NCBI GenBank assembly: GCA_030141605.1
Contig: JAQGDQ010000424.1
Location: forward strand, 124,001 to 188,000
Reading direction: 5' to 3'
Length of the DNA: 64,000 nucleotides
Origin: Tubiluchus corallicola
Taxonomy: Eukaryota > Priapulida > Priapulimorpha > Priapulimorphida > Tubiluchidae
Positions 11,801 to 24,000 of this stretch are shown piece after piece. Numbering within the stretch: position 1 is the stretch's first letter; the number at the start of each line of letters is the position of its first letter. The notes beneath the pieces were generated by a model that saw nothing but the letters and a program-made list of their open reading frames with translations, made no database searches and was not told the origin of the DNA. Position numbers and translations under genes: made by a program.

Positions 11801-14800
11801 GGAATTGAAAATTTTAGCTGCGGAGACAGGAAACAGCGGAGTGCTCTAATAAAGAACGGTGGTTCTATGTCTACAACAGATGTTTAGAGCAAGAGAAGAA
11901 GAAGAAGAAGATGTTCACCCTTAGGCAGTTTCATACCACAGATACAATCTTCACAATAGATATGAGCATGGCTTCGTAAGTGGTCATAGATATGGTGATG
12001 TTACGAACGATTGCAGTGCTATGGGTACGATTACGTTTGCATACCATATCTATGACTATGGGATAACACTATGCCACTGATCGTAAGTGGGGATAGATAT
12101 GGTGATGTTACTAACGACTGCAGTGCTATGGCTGCGATTACGTATCTATGACTATGGGGTAACACTATGCCGCTGATCGTAAGTGGGGACAGATATGGTG
12201 ATGTTACTAACGACTGCAGTGCTATGGCTGCGATTACGTATCTATGACTATGGGGTAACACTATGCCGCTGATCTGAATTTCACATTATAGTTACGGTAT
12301 TTTTCAAGATTTGGTCATTGTGACCGCGGTGTCGTATGCAACTAATCGCCATGATTTCACAAATACCACCCACTGTACCCACCCACCCAGCTTAGATTCA
12401 GTTTTTAGTCAGTCTGTAGTAATCATTGGTTATTAATACACGGCAGTGCATGATGTACAACTGCTTAGAGTTTTACCACTGAAAGTTTGCATTGCAGATT
12501 GCACCGTGTGAGTAGATTATTTAAGATACATTGTGCTGTGATGATGCTGAGATATCGTAGTGCAGATATCAGCTGTGTTAGGACATCCGGAATGCATTGT
12601 CGCGTAAAAATCAATTTATATTGTTTTCAATGAGCCCGCTTATCAGACCTGCGTTATTTTTCTGCTTTTCCTATTGGACCGTTTATGCGCAGCTGGATGC
12701 AGAATGATGCGTAATGCATTCCGGATGTCCGGTAAACGCCGCTTTAGAGTCGTTGGGCCATTTTTATAGAGCGGAGTAGTTTGCAGCATGTTTCAAGCAT
12801 TTTAATTATTAACTTGAACAGTATTTGACACTGCTATTTACAATATTATGATATTTAATAGTTTGCTTCCTTTGTCACCCTTAATTTGCTTGTCAAACTA
12901 ATTGGAATTATGAAACTTGTGTCAGGCATATTATTGTGATTGTAGCTTTTTCTGAATTTCTTTCATACATTGTTTAAGGTATTGTTGTTTGGACTGTTTT
13001 ACGTATATAACATGTACATAAGTAACTTTAATTACATACTGTTTTACGTATATAACATGTACATAAGTAGGTTTAATTACATTTTGTACTTTGCAGTTTT
13101 TCATCGAACTGAGTCACATTAAGAAATGCACCACTCTAAAGGGAGGAGTTTTTGTCTTGGAAGAGTACGGTGAGAGCACATAACATCTTTTCCATTGTTG
13201 AAATAGTTTTGAAGTACTGAAATTAAATGTACATTGAATAAGTTACAGCCTCTTCTGGTTTAATTATATTTATCTGGCAATATTTAATTAGTACAGCCAA
13301 ATCTCGCTGTAACGCCTCCCTCTTTTGTAATATCTACCTTGCTTAAAGGAAGACTGGACGATTGTTTAGACTCAATCTTATTTTATTTACTGTCCAAATT
13401 ATACATTTTCTTACCTATAAAAGTTAACAATTGTTTCTTATATTTGGATAATTAGGTTAGAAAGTTAATTAACAGCAACCGAACACAGCTATTGCTTACG
13501 TCAGAAACTAATCACAGTCTGTGCAATGGCAGGCATCTTCCCTTGCGCGTCAAGCACGTTTGCTTAAGTGTTACTACTTAAATGCATGATGTCACGAAAA
13601 TGGGCTCTAGATCATATGATGTCAGAAACTAACACTGCAGTTCATGATCATGGTTATCACGGTATCGCCTTCTATTTGTCGGCCACGTGAATGTGACAAA
13701 AAGGCGCCGTTGCCAATCCTATTAAACTCACTCAGCCGCGCGTAACTTTGAAAGTTTAACAAAATTTGAGTATCCGAGGTAATTATTATTTAGTCTAAGG
13801 TTTTATTTAAAATAAGCTATTGTAGTTTTCAATATTTTAGAGCATTCTTTACTCTGAACTAATGTATACACAATCAACCGGTTTTGCTTTAACAAACGCC
13901 CAAATTTTTCGCAAAACAAAATATCTTTATCTACATAGACATGTATGTATATTGTTGTGTCTCGTTTTAATGCCATACTAGTTTAATGCCAACTTTGTCT
14001 GGAGTCTCAACTTAGGCGAGGAGGTTTGACTGCATATGATTTTTTTTCATTTATTTGTTTGGGATTTATTACATAAATTAGTACAGCTATCTAATAATTC
14101 AAATACACAAAACCCATTCCTCAATCATTGCTATATATACGTTGTACCAAAAAACTTTTTTGCTTTACATAAATTTCACTATTGCAGGCAACACTAATGC
14201 TAAGTGCTTTATTTACTAATTGTTTCTAATAGACATTACCTAGTTTATTTTTTTGTATTTATTCTCTAGAGCCAAATTCTAAGACGATCACCGAGAGGAA
14301 GTTTCGTTCGGCCATGGTGAGTTTTCTTTCATTTTTCTAGGTTGTGAACCTTTGTCTTCGCAACGTTGACTTCACAGCCGTCAGAGTTGTAATTTGCCCC
14401 GATTTTAGCGACAAGAGTTTGAATACAACGGTGCGCTTCCTGTCTGCTATCATCAAACAGAGAAAGAGTTGATTTTTTTAAAGACGTTGCTACTAGTATT
14501 AGAAATGATAGTGATAATGATACGGTATGCATTAGTGCTGTGAATGGATGTTATGGTAGTGAGTGCGTTAATGTCATTATATGTGCGGGGTGCGGTCAAT
14601 TCCAGGATATTTTTGAAAAGTGCCACAAGTAGTTTCAACTAATAGAATTTGTGTGGGACTTTGTTAAACGTAGCCCTGTACTGTTCGTTTGTAAACTGTC
14701 TAACTTTATACAAAATGCGAAAAATTTATCCGGCCAAAAACAACCTTAAACATCCAGCCTTTATTAAACTTCACAACTGGTGCAGAATTGTACATTAGAA

Positions 14801-17800
14801 AAGCTATGACATTTTACATTAAACTTTACAAGTAGTGCGGAATTATGCATTGGAAAAGCTATGACATTTTACATTAAACTTTACAAGTAGTGCGGAATTA
14901 TACATTAGAAAAGCTATGACATTTTACATTAAACTTTACAAGTAGTGCAGAATTGTACATTAGAAAAGCTATGACATTTTACATTAAACTTTACAAGTAG
15001 TGCGGAATTATGCATTGGAAAAGCTATGACATTTTACATTAAACTTTACAAGTAGTGCGGAATTATACATTAGAAAAGCTATGACATTTTACATTAAACT
15101 TTACAAGTAGTGCAGAATTATACATTAGAAAAGCTATGACATTTTACATTAAACTTTACAAGTAGTGCGGAATTATGCATTGGAAAAGCTATGACATTTT
15201 ACATTAAACTTTACAAGTAGTGCGGAATTATACATTAGAAAAGCTATGACATTTTACATTAAACTTTACAAGTAGTGCAGAATTGTACATTAGAAAAGCT
15301 ATGACATTTTACATTAAACTTTACAAGTAGTGCGGAATTATGCATTGGAAAAGCTATGACATTTTACATTAAACTTTACAAGTAGTGCGGAATTATACAT
15401 TAGAAAAGATATGACATTTTACATTAAACTTTACAAGTAGTGCAGAATTATGCATCATAAAAGCTATGACATTTTACATTAAACTTTACAAGTAGTGCAG
15501 AATTATACATTAGAAAAGCTATGACATTTTACATTAAACTTTACAAGTAGTGTGGCATTATGCACTATAAAAACTATGACATTTTACATTAAACTTTACA
15601 AGTAGTGCGGAATTATGCATTGGAAAAGCTATGACATTTTACATTTAACTTTACAAGTAGTGCGGAATTATACATTAGAAAAGCTATGACATTTTCCATT
15701 TAACTTTACAAGTAGTGCGGCATTATGCATTAGAAAAGCTATGGCATTTTACATTAAACTTTACATGTAGTGCGGAATTGTGCATTAGAAAAGCTATGAC
15801 ATTTTACATTAAACTTTATAAGTAGTGCAGAATTATACATTAGAAAAGCTATGACATTTTACATTAAACTTTACAAGTAGTGCAGAATTATGCTTTAGAA
15901 AAGCTATGACATTTTACATTAAACTTTGCAAGTAGTGCAGAATTATGCATTAGAAAAGCTATGACATTTTACATTAAACTTTACAAGTAGTGCAGAATTA
16001 TACATTAGAAAAGCTATGACATTTTACATTAAACTTTACAAGTAGTGCAGAATTATACATTAGAAAAGCTATGACATTTTACATTAAACTTTACAAGTAG
16101 TGCAGAATTATACATTAGAAAAGCTATGACATTTTACATTAAACTTTACAAGTAGTGCGGCATTATGCATTAGAAAAGCTATGACATTGTGCAAGCAAGA
16201 AGTTGGAATGGAATTTTGCTTTTTGCTAAATAAAATAAGCCGTATGGTCCCGGCTTTGTTTACTGAATATGTGTGCTGTTATTGCAGTTGGTGCTAATAC
16301 GCATAGCACCATTTTATTTTTATCTCTCCAACACGTCTTTGCTAAACGTTGTTGGCATATTTCAGCAGAGTCAGGTAGACAAATTTCAAAATCTTTTCAG
16401 AATCATAAATCTTTCCTATTCGAAACTAACATTTTGCATTCTTGCAAGTTCTATCAGTAGGAATCCAAGCTGTAGTCATCCGGTGTTTACTAAATTTTTG
16501 CACTCTGCTTTCCAACTCCTGATAATAGATGTCACTTTTCCTTAGTAAATCAGTAAAGCATCAGATGAGACATGACACCGTCACTGTGTTTTTTCCTAGC
16601 TGCCAGCTCTGAACAATTTCACTTTGTGAATTTAGACAACTATGGAATGAGTATAAACGTAATTGTACCATTGGGGTTTCCAGGCAATGTATTGGTTACT
16701 CAAGTGAACGGGTTAATTTTGGTGAAATGGTGGTCACACGCAGGCTTGCCACATTAATTGTAGTGACCACACATTGTTTTGGTAGCGGAGTGCGGATTTT
16801 TTGTGTGGTGTGTGAGGCCGTGTGATGATTTAATGAGTCAAGTGATGTTTGAAATCATGCATTGAACACAATGCACATTATGCACACATTCATTAACGAG
16901 TCGCTGTGTGCATTATTCGAAAAATTCGGTAACTTAAACGGCCACAAGATGGCTCCGGTGGTGTTGGTGGTGGTGGCGCCTCTACTCTCCTCCTGCCCAC
17001 TCTAACATATCTGAGTTGGTGCATGCATTAGTTTCTTTGTTCTGCTAGTTTTCTCTAGTGCGGTGCTTCTCAAACCACGACTAGTTTAGCTTATGGCTGG
17101 TTCACACTGCCAAGGTGCAGCCCGGACCAAGATCTGTTCACACTAGGTCCGTATGGAAACTATTCTGGGTCCTTGCGGTTTTTCTTAAATCGGTTGTGTT
17201 AATTGATGATGAAAAATTATCAAAAGCAGTGGCAGATAAAGAATATTTGGCATTTAAATGTGATCAACAAAGGTCTCGCTCGTAACGAAGTCCGTGTAAA
17301 AATAAAAGATGGAAAACCGTCCTTTTTTTCGGGGGAAAAGCGGAAATCTTTCGGCTTACACGTGTTAAAACATTTACTGTAGGAATGACAATAAACGATT
17401 TTTTTAATTTTTTGCCAAATTTGGCATTTTGCCCTTTTGATCTTTGAGAAGCACCAATCTAGGCTAGTTTCTAGCTGAGTGGTTGTAGATGATAATAGAG
17501 AATGTTCATACTGTTCAAGGTACTGTTCACGCTGTTCAGGATGTGCATACTGTTCAACGCATGTTTTCTGAATCCTTGAACCATTCCTACCCCCCTTCTG
17601 TAGGCTTGTAGCAGTTTCTGTAGATTAATACTAGTTACGGTGTTGTAAGCTGTGCCGCTAATGCTGCTGTTAGAGTAATTATTGATTTTTTGGTGATCAG
17701 CTCTGGTGGCGGTGCTTTTCTGCGTCTTTATAATCTTCTTTCATCATATTTTTAAAGCACTGTAATGCATTGTAATTTCACTGACATTTTAATGCAGAAC

Positions 17801-20800
17801 AGAACTTTATTTAATACTAAATTCTCCTTACGTTAATTGTTTATTGTCATAAAGTAAGTTCATCATACGCCTGTCGCGTCTATGTAGACTTGCAGGCAGA
17901 ATTGTAAAATAAAAGAAATCTGCCTTCAGACAGGTAAACGCAGCAGTAATCCAGCAAAAAAGCTAGACACTGCTACGCCAGTGGCTTGTCAGCACCACTT
18001 CCGTTAAATAAAGTAAGACAAGACAAGTCAAATGCATACAATGAGGGAAATCTTTAATGCATGCCATTGGGATTCAAAAAAGCTTATAGGTGGACCTAGA
18101 AAGTATTATTTTGTGAGGTGGACACTGGGAAATGTTAACCGTTTATAGTAAACATAATTAAAGTGTCTGTATAATCTGTATTTAAGAATCAGTATACCGT
18201 GCAAGTTGTGATAACAACAGGTTAAACTTTGCTGTTCAATTCAGGATGAAACTTTCATTGTTGTTTTATAAGAATCACCTTTTTGTCTTTTCTTCATTGA
18301 TTACCTTTTACGAAAACTCGTACTGTTTGTGTCTCCCTCTGTAGGCGGATAAGCTAATCCTCGCCGTTCATCGGGTATTTTCCGTCCAACCGGAACTGTT
18401 TATTCCAGACCGCTTAGCAAAATCTAGTCGGGCCAGAGAGCGTATGAAACTGTGTTTTACCTGCGCAAATTCTCACCAGCATTGTTTAGCCGTAACCATG
18501 GTGACGGACTCTGTACAGTGGAAATAAGTTTCCGTTTTGTCGTTTTTACAAAATTTCGTGTACTAGAAATAACCATTTTAACTGTTAGAGAGTAACAGTC
18601 ATTTTAATGACACAAAATATGCAATTAATATTCCTCAGCAATAGCTGAAACAAATCTTTGTGTAATTTTTCTTTCACAATGGAGGAAATCTTTAGTGTTA
18701 GCAGTTGTGAAAAGTCAAATACGTAAAAATAATTAATGATTCATCTGTTATTACATCAGACTATTTAAGAATCAGTGTAAAACGGTCAAATTTTCGTACT
18801 GATCGCACTCTGTCTGTGCACTTGTTTTATACATTCATTTGATCAATGTCTGTAAAATTTTCATTGGTAAGTTACAAAAGGGTTAAATGTTTAACAACCC
18901 CCTCCCCCCAAAAGACTGTTAACTTCAAAAATTTAGCTGATTTTGGTAAACAATGTTCCAAATTTTAATTTGCTATGTTGGGATTTCTTTCTCGTTTAAC
19001 GATTATGAGGCGTTTCTTCGTTTCCTGTCAAGTTTTCGCTTTTTGCCTGAACGATATAAAACTGATAAACATTGGCGTGGCTTATGCTGACTGTGCAGTC
19101 GTCATGGTTACGGCATCTATTTGGTGAGAATTTGTCAAACTTTTGTGCTTAACAATTTTTCGATAATTGTTCAGTATGTATGCATCGTAGATTAGAAAGC
19201 TTAGTGTGGCTACCTTCTGTGCATTGCCTTCCTATTTGTCTGCATGTCAGAAATGCTCGTTGCTTCGCTTGAATCTGGCTGCCTGTTACCCGTAGAAATT
19301 TTTCTAACGTGCATCTGTATTTCTTACCCAAACTACCATGTAATTTTAATTACGATGTGTCTAGCAACGAAATAGAATGTTTTTTCAGTTTTGATGTTGA
19401 AATCTGAGTCGACACCACCACCATCTAGTAATGAAAAATTTACCATGAGTTAAAATACATGTATGTTGCCGTACTTTGTGCGTGATAAATCGTGTCTTTA
19501 TGCCTGAAGCGTACTCTTGTATTTCCGTAATTTTGAGTGGTGTAAAACAACTCATTGGATGTTTACGACCTGGTGCAGCAAGGCATGTGAGCACAGCTTA
19601 ACGTCCTTCAAAATTATAATAAGAACCTGGCTTCAGGAGAGAAGTGTGATTTTTTAAAATCTTGATGGTGGAGTTGTTTTCATTTTATCCCGCTTAGACA
19701 ACATCTCAAGTAGCAACAAACGACAGACTTCACCTTACAAACCGTGCAAATTAATCTTAAAGAAATAGCACTATTTTGCTGTTTATTGCAAACGAAATCC
19801 TCACGTTCCAATACATCCGTAGTGAAAAAACAGTGTTACCAAAGTTTGAGGGGCCGTAGACCATAGCCTACTCTAGGTATAGGATAATCCGTGCACCGTA
19901 AACTGTAGCATAAAATAAAAGAGAAATTAGCATAGCCAATTAAATGCTTTGAGCTCGGCTTCTGCCAAAGTATTAAGAGTCATTCCGCGAGAAAACCATG
20001 CAAAAGTCAAAAAATAGTGGAAGGTGACAAATCACCGATTTTGTTCATATTCACAGGGTTGGATGATCCCCTCAGATGTACCCCACAGCCAAAATATTAG
20101 ATATCAAAAATGAGCCGTTTCGGAGATAGGCCGCCATTTTGATTTTTTTCGGATTTTGGCCATTTTGACGTAAAAAAATGACCTATATTTGTCACATCAT
20201 TACAGGCAGTAAATGAATGATCCAGGACTAGTTGCTGTGTGGTATATATAGTAGGGGTCTTGCCCTATTGCCACATTGAGTTTGATGAATTGAGATTCTC
20301 TTTCAGTAGGTATGATGAGCTCATGAAAGATGCGTGTCTGCTACAGTCTGAATGACACCCTGTTTTAAAATTCTCATAACTCCACTGGGGCGGGTATTTG
20401 AAGTATAATTAATATATGTTTATTTACAGCTTGACCAGGCATACTTAGATCATTAATAAAATTTTGGCCAGCTCGTCCATAAATTGACGAGATTCGATCT
20501 TGAATGTGACCTAAATCGAAAAAAAATTAGTACGAATTATTCATAATTCTGAATAAAAAAATGAAAATTTCAAAAAGAAACGATAAATTACAGTTTCTGT
20601 CTCTCTGTCTCTCTGTGTCTCTCTGTGTCTCTCTTTGTCTCTCTCTTTGTCTCTCTCTGTCTCTCCGTGTCTCTCTCTGTCTCTCTGTGTCTCTCTCTGT
20701 CTCTGTCTCTCTGTGTCTCTCTCTGTCTCTCTGTGTCTCTCTCTGTCTCTCTGTGTCTCTCTCTCTGTCTCGGTCTCTCTGTGTCTCTCTGTGTCTCTCT

Positions 20801-21019
20801 CTGTGTCTCTGTCTCTGTCTCTCTGTGTCTCTCTCTGTCTCTCTGTGTCTCTCTCTGTCTCTCTGTGTGTCTCTCTGTCTCTCTGTGTCTCTCTCTGTCT
20901 CTCTGTGTCTCTCTGTATCTCTCTCTATCTCTCTGTGTCTCTATGTATCTCTCTCTGTCTCTCTGTGTCTCTCTCTGTCTGTCTCTGTCTCTCTGTGTCT
21001 CTCTCTGTCTCCCTGTGTC

Positions 21020-21086
<67 letters not shown>

Positions 21087-24000
21087 GTGTGTCTCTTCTG
21101 TCTCTCTCTGTCTCTGTGTCTCTCTCTCTCTCTGTCTCTCTCCGTCTCTTTCTGTCTCTCTCTCTGTCTCTCTGTGTCTCTCTCTGTCTCTGTGTGTGTC
21201 TCTCTCTGTCTCTGTCTCTCTCTGTCTCTATGTGTCTCTCTCTGTCTCTGTCTCTCTCTGTCTCTCTCCGTGTCTCTCTGTGTCTCTTTTGATAAGGAGG
21301 TTACCATAGCAACACATAGTAGCAGCTTACTGTATGTATTATCAATTATTAGCTTATTATTATTTACTATAGTGCGACTTTTCATTGAATATTGGCGAAT
21401 AAAAAATTGTCGTGGACGTAAAGAATTTGTTGTTGTCTTTTTGTTATTTTGAAAATTTGCGATTATAAGCGTCAGCGCCCTGATTCTCGTTAGAGTTTAG
21501 TTGAATATGGTAGTCGGTGTATATGCGTATATCTTTACGAGACGGTGGAAACCTGGCGGTTAAATACAATATGAGCGAATGGCTTGAAACATACGTTGCA
21601 CAGAGTCGGAATTAGTATGTAACGGCCGAGGCAGGGTCGTACTGGCCTTTGCTGCTTTTCTTAACCAGTTTTTCAGAAGTCTGGTTGTCGAAGCTGCCAA
21701 AGTTGCCACACCAGGGTATTAGTAACTAACTAACTATTAACTCGAATTGATTTGAGGAAAAATATCAGGGACTGTCAACTATTCGCCTGTTGAATACAAG
21801 ACCACACAAAGCTGTGCGCATTTTAAAAATTGGCTCGCAACATGTTATATTCGATGCTCGCGGCGGTTTCAACACAATTTCACAAATAGTGCCTTGCCTC
21901 GCCTTGTCTGCCTTACTTTAGAATCTTGTTCAGCAAAGCGACACTAAACCCTTTTGACTGAAGTCTATTTTTCAGTCAAGACAGTGGGGCCCTCCCGAGG
22001 CCCCCGTATTGATCCACGGGCCATAGGTATATAGCCCGAGCACTTGTACACGAAACTGTTATTATGTACATGAAACTATTCCGTGTTTTATACAGATTAT
22101 AAAAATCACTATGTTGTAATCGTCAAAGGGGCCCTTCGAAGGGAATGCCCTGATGAGGGGCATGGTTGCTAGGAGTGCCCAGACATCTAAAGCCAGTCCA
22201 TTACTACTATAAACATTGACGTCGCTGCACTTTGTCTCGATTCTAATGGCAACACCGTCATCCAAAGGCGAATAGCTAAATATAGGTCAAGGTTGTGAAA
22301 ATGGCAAAAAAGAGCAACTTTGGCTAAAAATTCTGGACTCTTGGGAGATCGCTGGCCAAAATTTTATTTCATGCATTTGTAGAACTAGTCAAGCTGCAAA
22401 TAAAAATATATTGATTAGTCCCCCAATACCCGCCCCAGTGGAGTTATGGGGATTTCAAAATGGCGTCTAAATTCAGCAGCAGCAGACACGTATCTTTTGC
22501 AATCTGATGACACCAACTGAAAAGGAGGTTCAACTTGGCAACGATAATGGTACGGTAGGGTAAGACCCCTACTATATATATCACCAATTAACTAGTGCTG
22601 GATCGCTCATTTACTGTCTGTAATAACGTGAGAAATAATGGGCAATTTTTTATGCCAAAATGGCCAAAATCCGAAAAAAAATCAAAATGGCGGTTTTTCT
22701 CAGAAACGGCTCATTTCTGAAATCTAATATTTTGGCTGTGGGGTACATCTGAGGGGACCATCAAACCCTGTGAATATGAACAAAATCGGTGATTTGTCAC
22801 CTTCCACTATTTTGCTGATTTTCTCACGGAATGACTCTTAAGGTGTAAATCTGAGTTGACACGAATATCTGGTGCGCTGACTGCCTTGCTGCATCTGCAG
22901 AAATTGTGCTGTGTGTTGAGACTTATGCGTGTTTTGACTAGTTTTGTTTGAAATTAATCAAGAATGGTACTGTGCTGTTACACTGGATGTATGTTAAAAG
23001 ATTGTTTATATGTTGCAAAATTACTTATATTATATAATTTGGTAGACTAAGACAAAGCTGCCTGGAAATTAATTTGCATCTGCAACATTTGAACAAAAAA
23101 GCCTGTCGTAAAAGTTTAGTTTCTCTACAATCTACACCATGCAAAGTAAGATTTGAAACTTAAATGTCCTTACAGAAGTAAAGAAAAATACCACCAAAAT
23201 TCGTGTCTTAAATACATAAAAAGATTCTGTCTATCTGCAATTTCTGCATTTATGGACAAAACTTTACACTTCAATACTGGCATTCATAAAGGTAGCAGAA
23301 TAGTGTGTAATTAGTTACACCTACATTCTATAAGTTACTTTCATCGACAATGTGGTGATCTGTGACCACTTGTATGCCCCATAAGCCATGTAAGAGACTA
23401 TCCGTAGCTGTTTGCAGGTACAGTCAACCTCGGGTATAAGGTACTCGCTTATAAACGACCACCAACACTGATCCCGATTTTTCGTAACGTTTTTCCTATG
23501 TAAAAATCTTCGTATATAATGTACTCGGATATAAGGGACTTTTGGTTATAAGGGACGATATCTAATAGAGACCCAGGTAAATTACCTCGCATATAAGGGA
23601 CCCTATGATCAAAGCGAAATTGATCGATCTTCAACCTCAATTTTTCGCAAACTCGGCTTTCAAACAGCTCAGTTTCCGCGGTCACATACATCTCACATCA
23701 CTGAACGAGCTTCCTACATACCGTCTGCATTGAATGTGTAGCAATAATCCATAAAAATATGGGTAAAAGTACAGAAAAGTGCAGGTCTAGATACACCCTC
23801 GCTCTGACTTAACTTCGGCAAGAAGGGACATCGGATATAATGGACAGTTTTTCCGGTCCCCGAGGTGTCCCTTATATCCGAGGTTGACTACACTTCCTTG
23901 ACAATGTGATTTAAATGCCCCAAAATCATGTAAGAGACTATCCATAGGTGTTTATAGGTATATGTCCATGTATCTACATTATATCAACAAAAGAAACAAA

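Larger units (their letters stand above)
19973..22841. mobile_element. 2.9-kb foldback element with ~540-bp inverted arms
   Basis: The left arm (about 19973-20515) and right arm (about 22285-22841) are imperfect inverted copies. Outer ends read TTAAGAGTCATTCC and GGAATGACTCTTAA, with TTAA at both borders. Matching words include GGTGACAAATCACCGATTTT on the left and its complement on the right, and CCACTGGGGCGGGTAT with its complement. Between the arms are a long CT/GT microsatellite and about 1 kb of other sequence with no recognisable transposase. Confidence 0.85.

Noticed and set aside
14760-16185. CRISPR-like appearance of regularly repeated units
   Set aside because: The units are head-to-tail with no unique spacers, and the genome is animal.
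20561-21452. Long overlapping open frames (up to ~275 codons) on both strands
   Set aside because: They lie on a CT/GT microsatellite; several frames are open at once because the words lack stop codons. No start context, domain or splice support.
22062-22265. 67-codon minus-strand frame inside the foldback element, possible transposase remnant
   Set aside because: No recognisable catalytic motif, and the length is within chance expectation.
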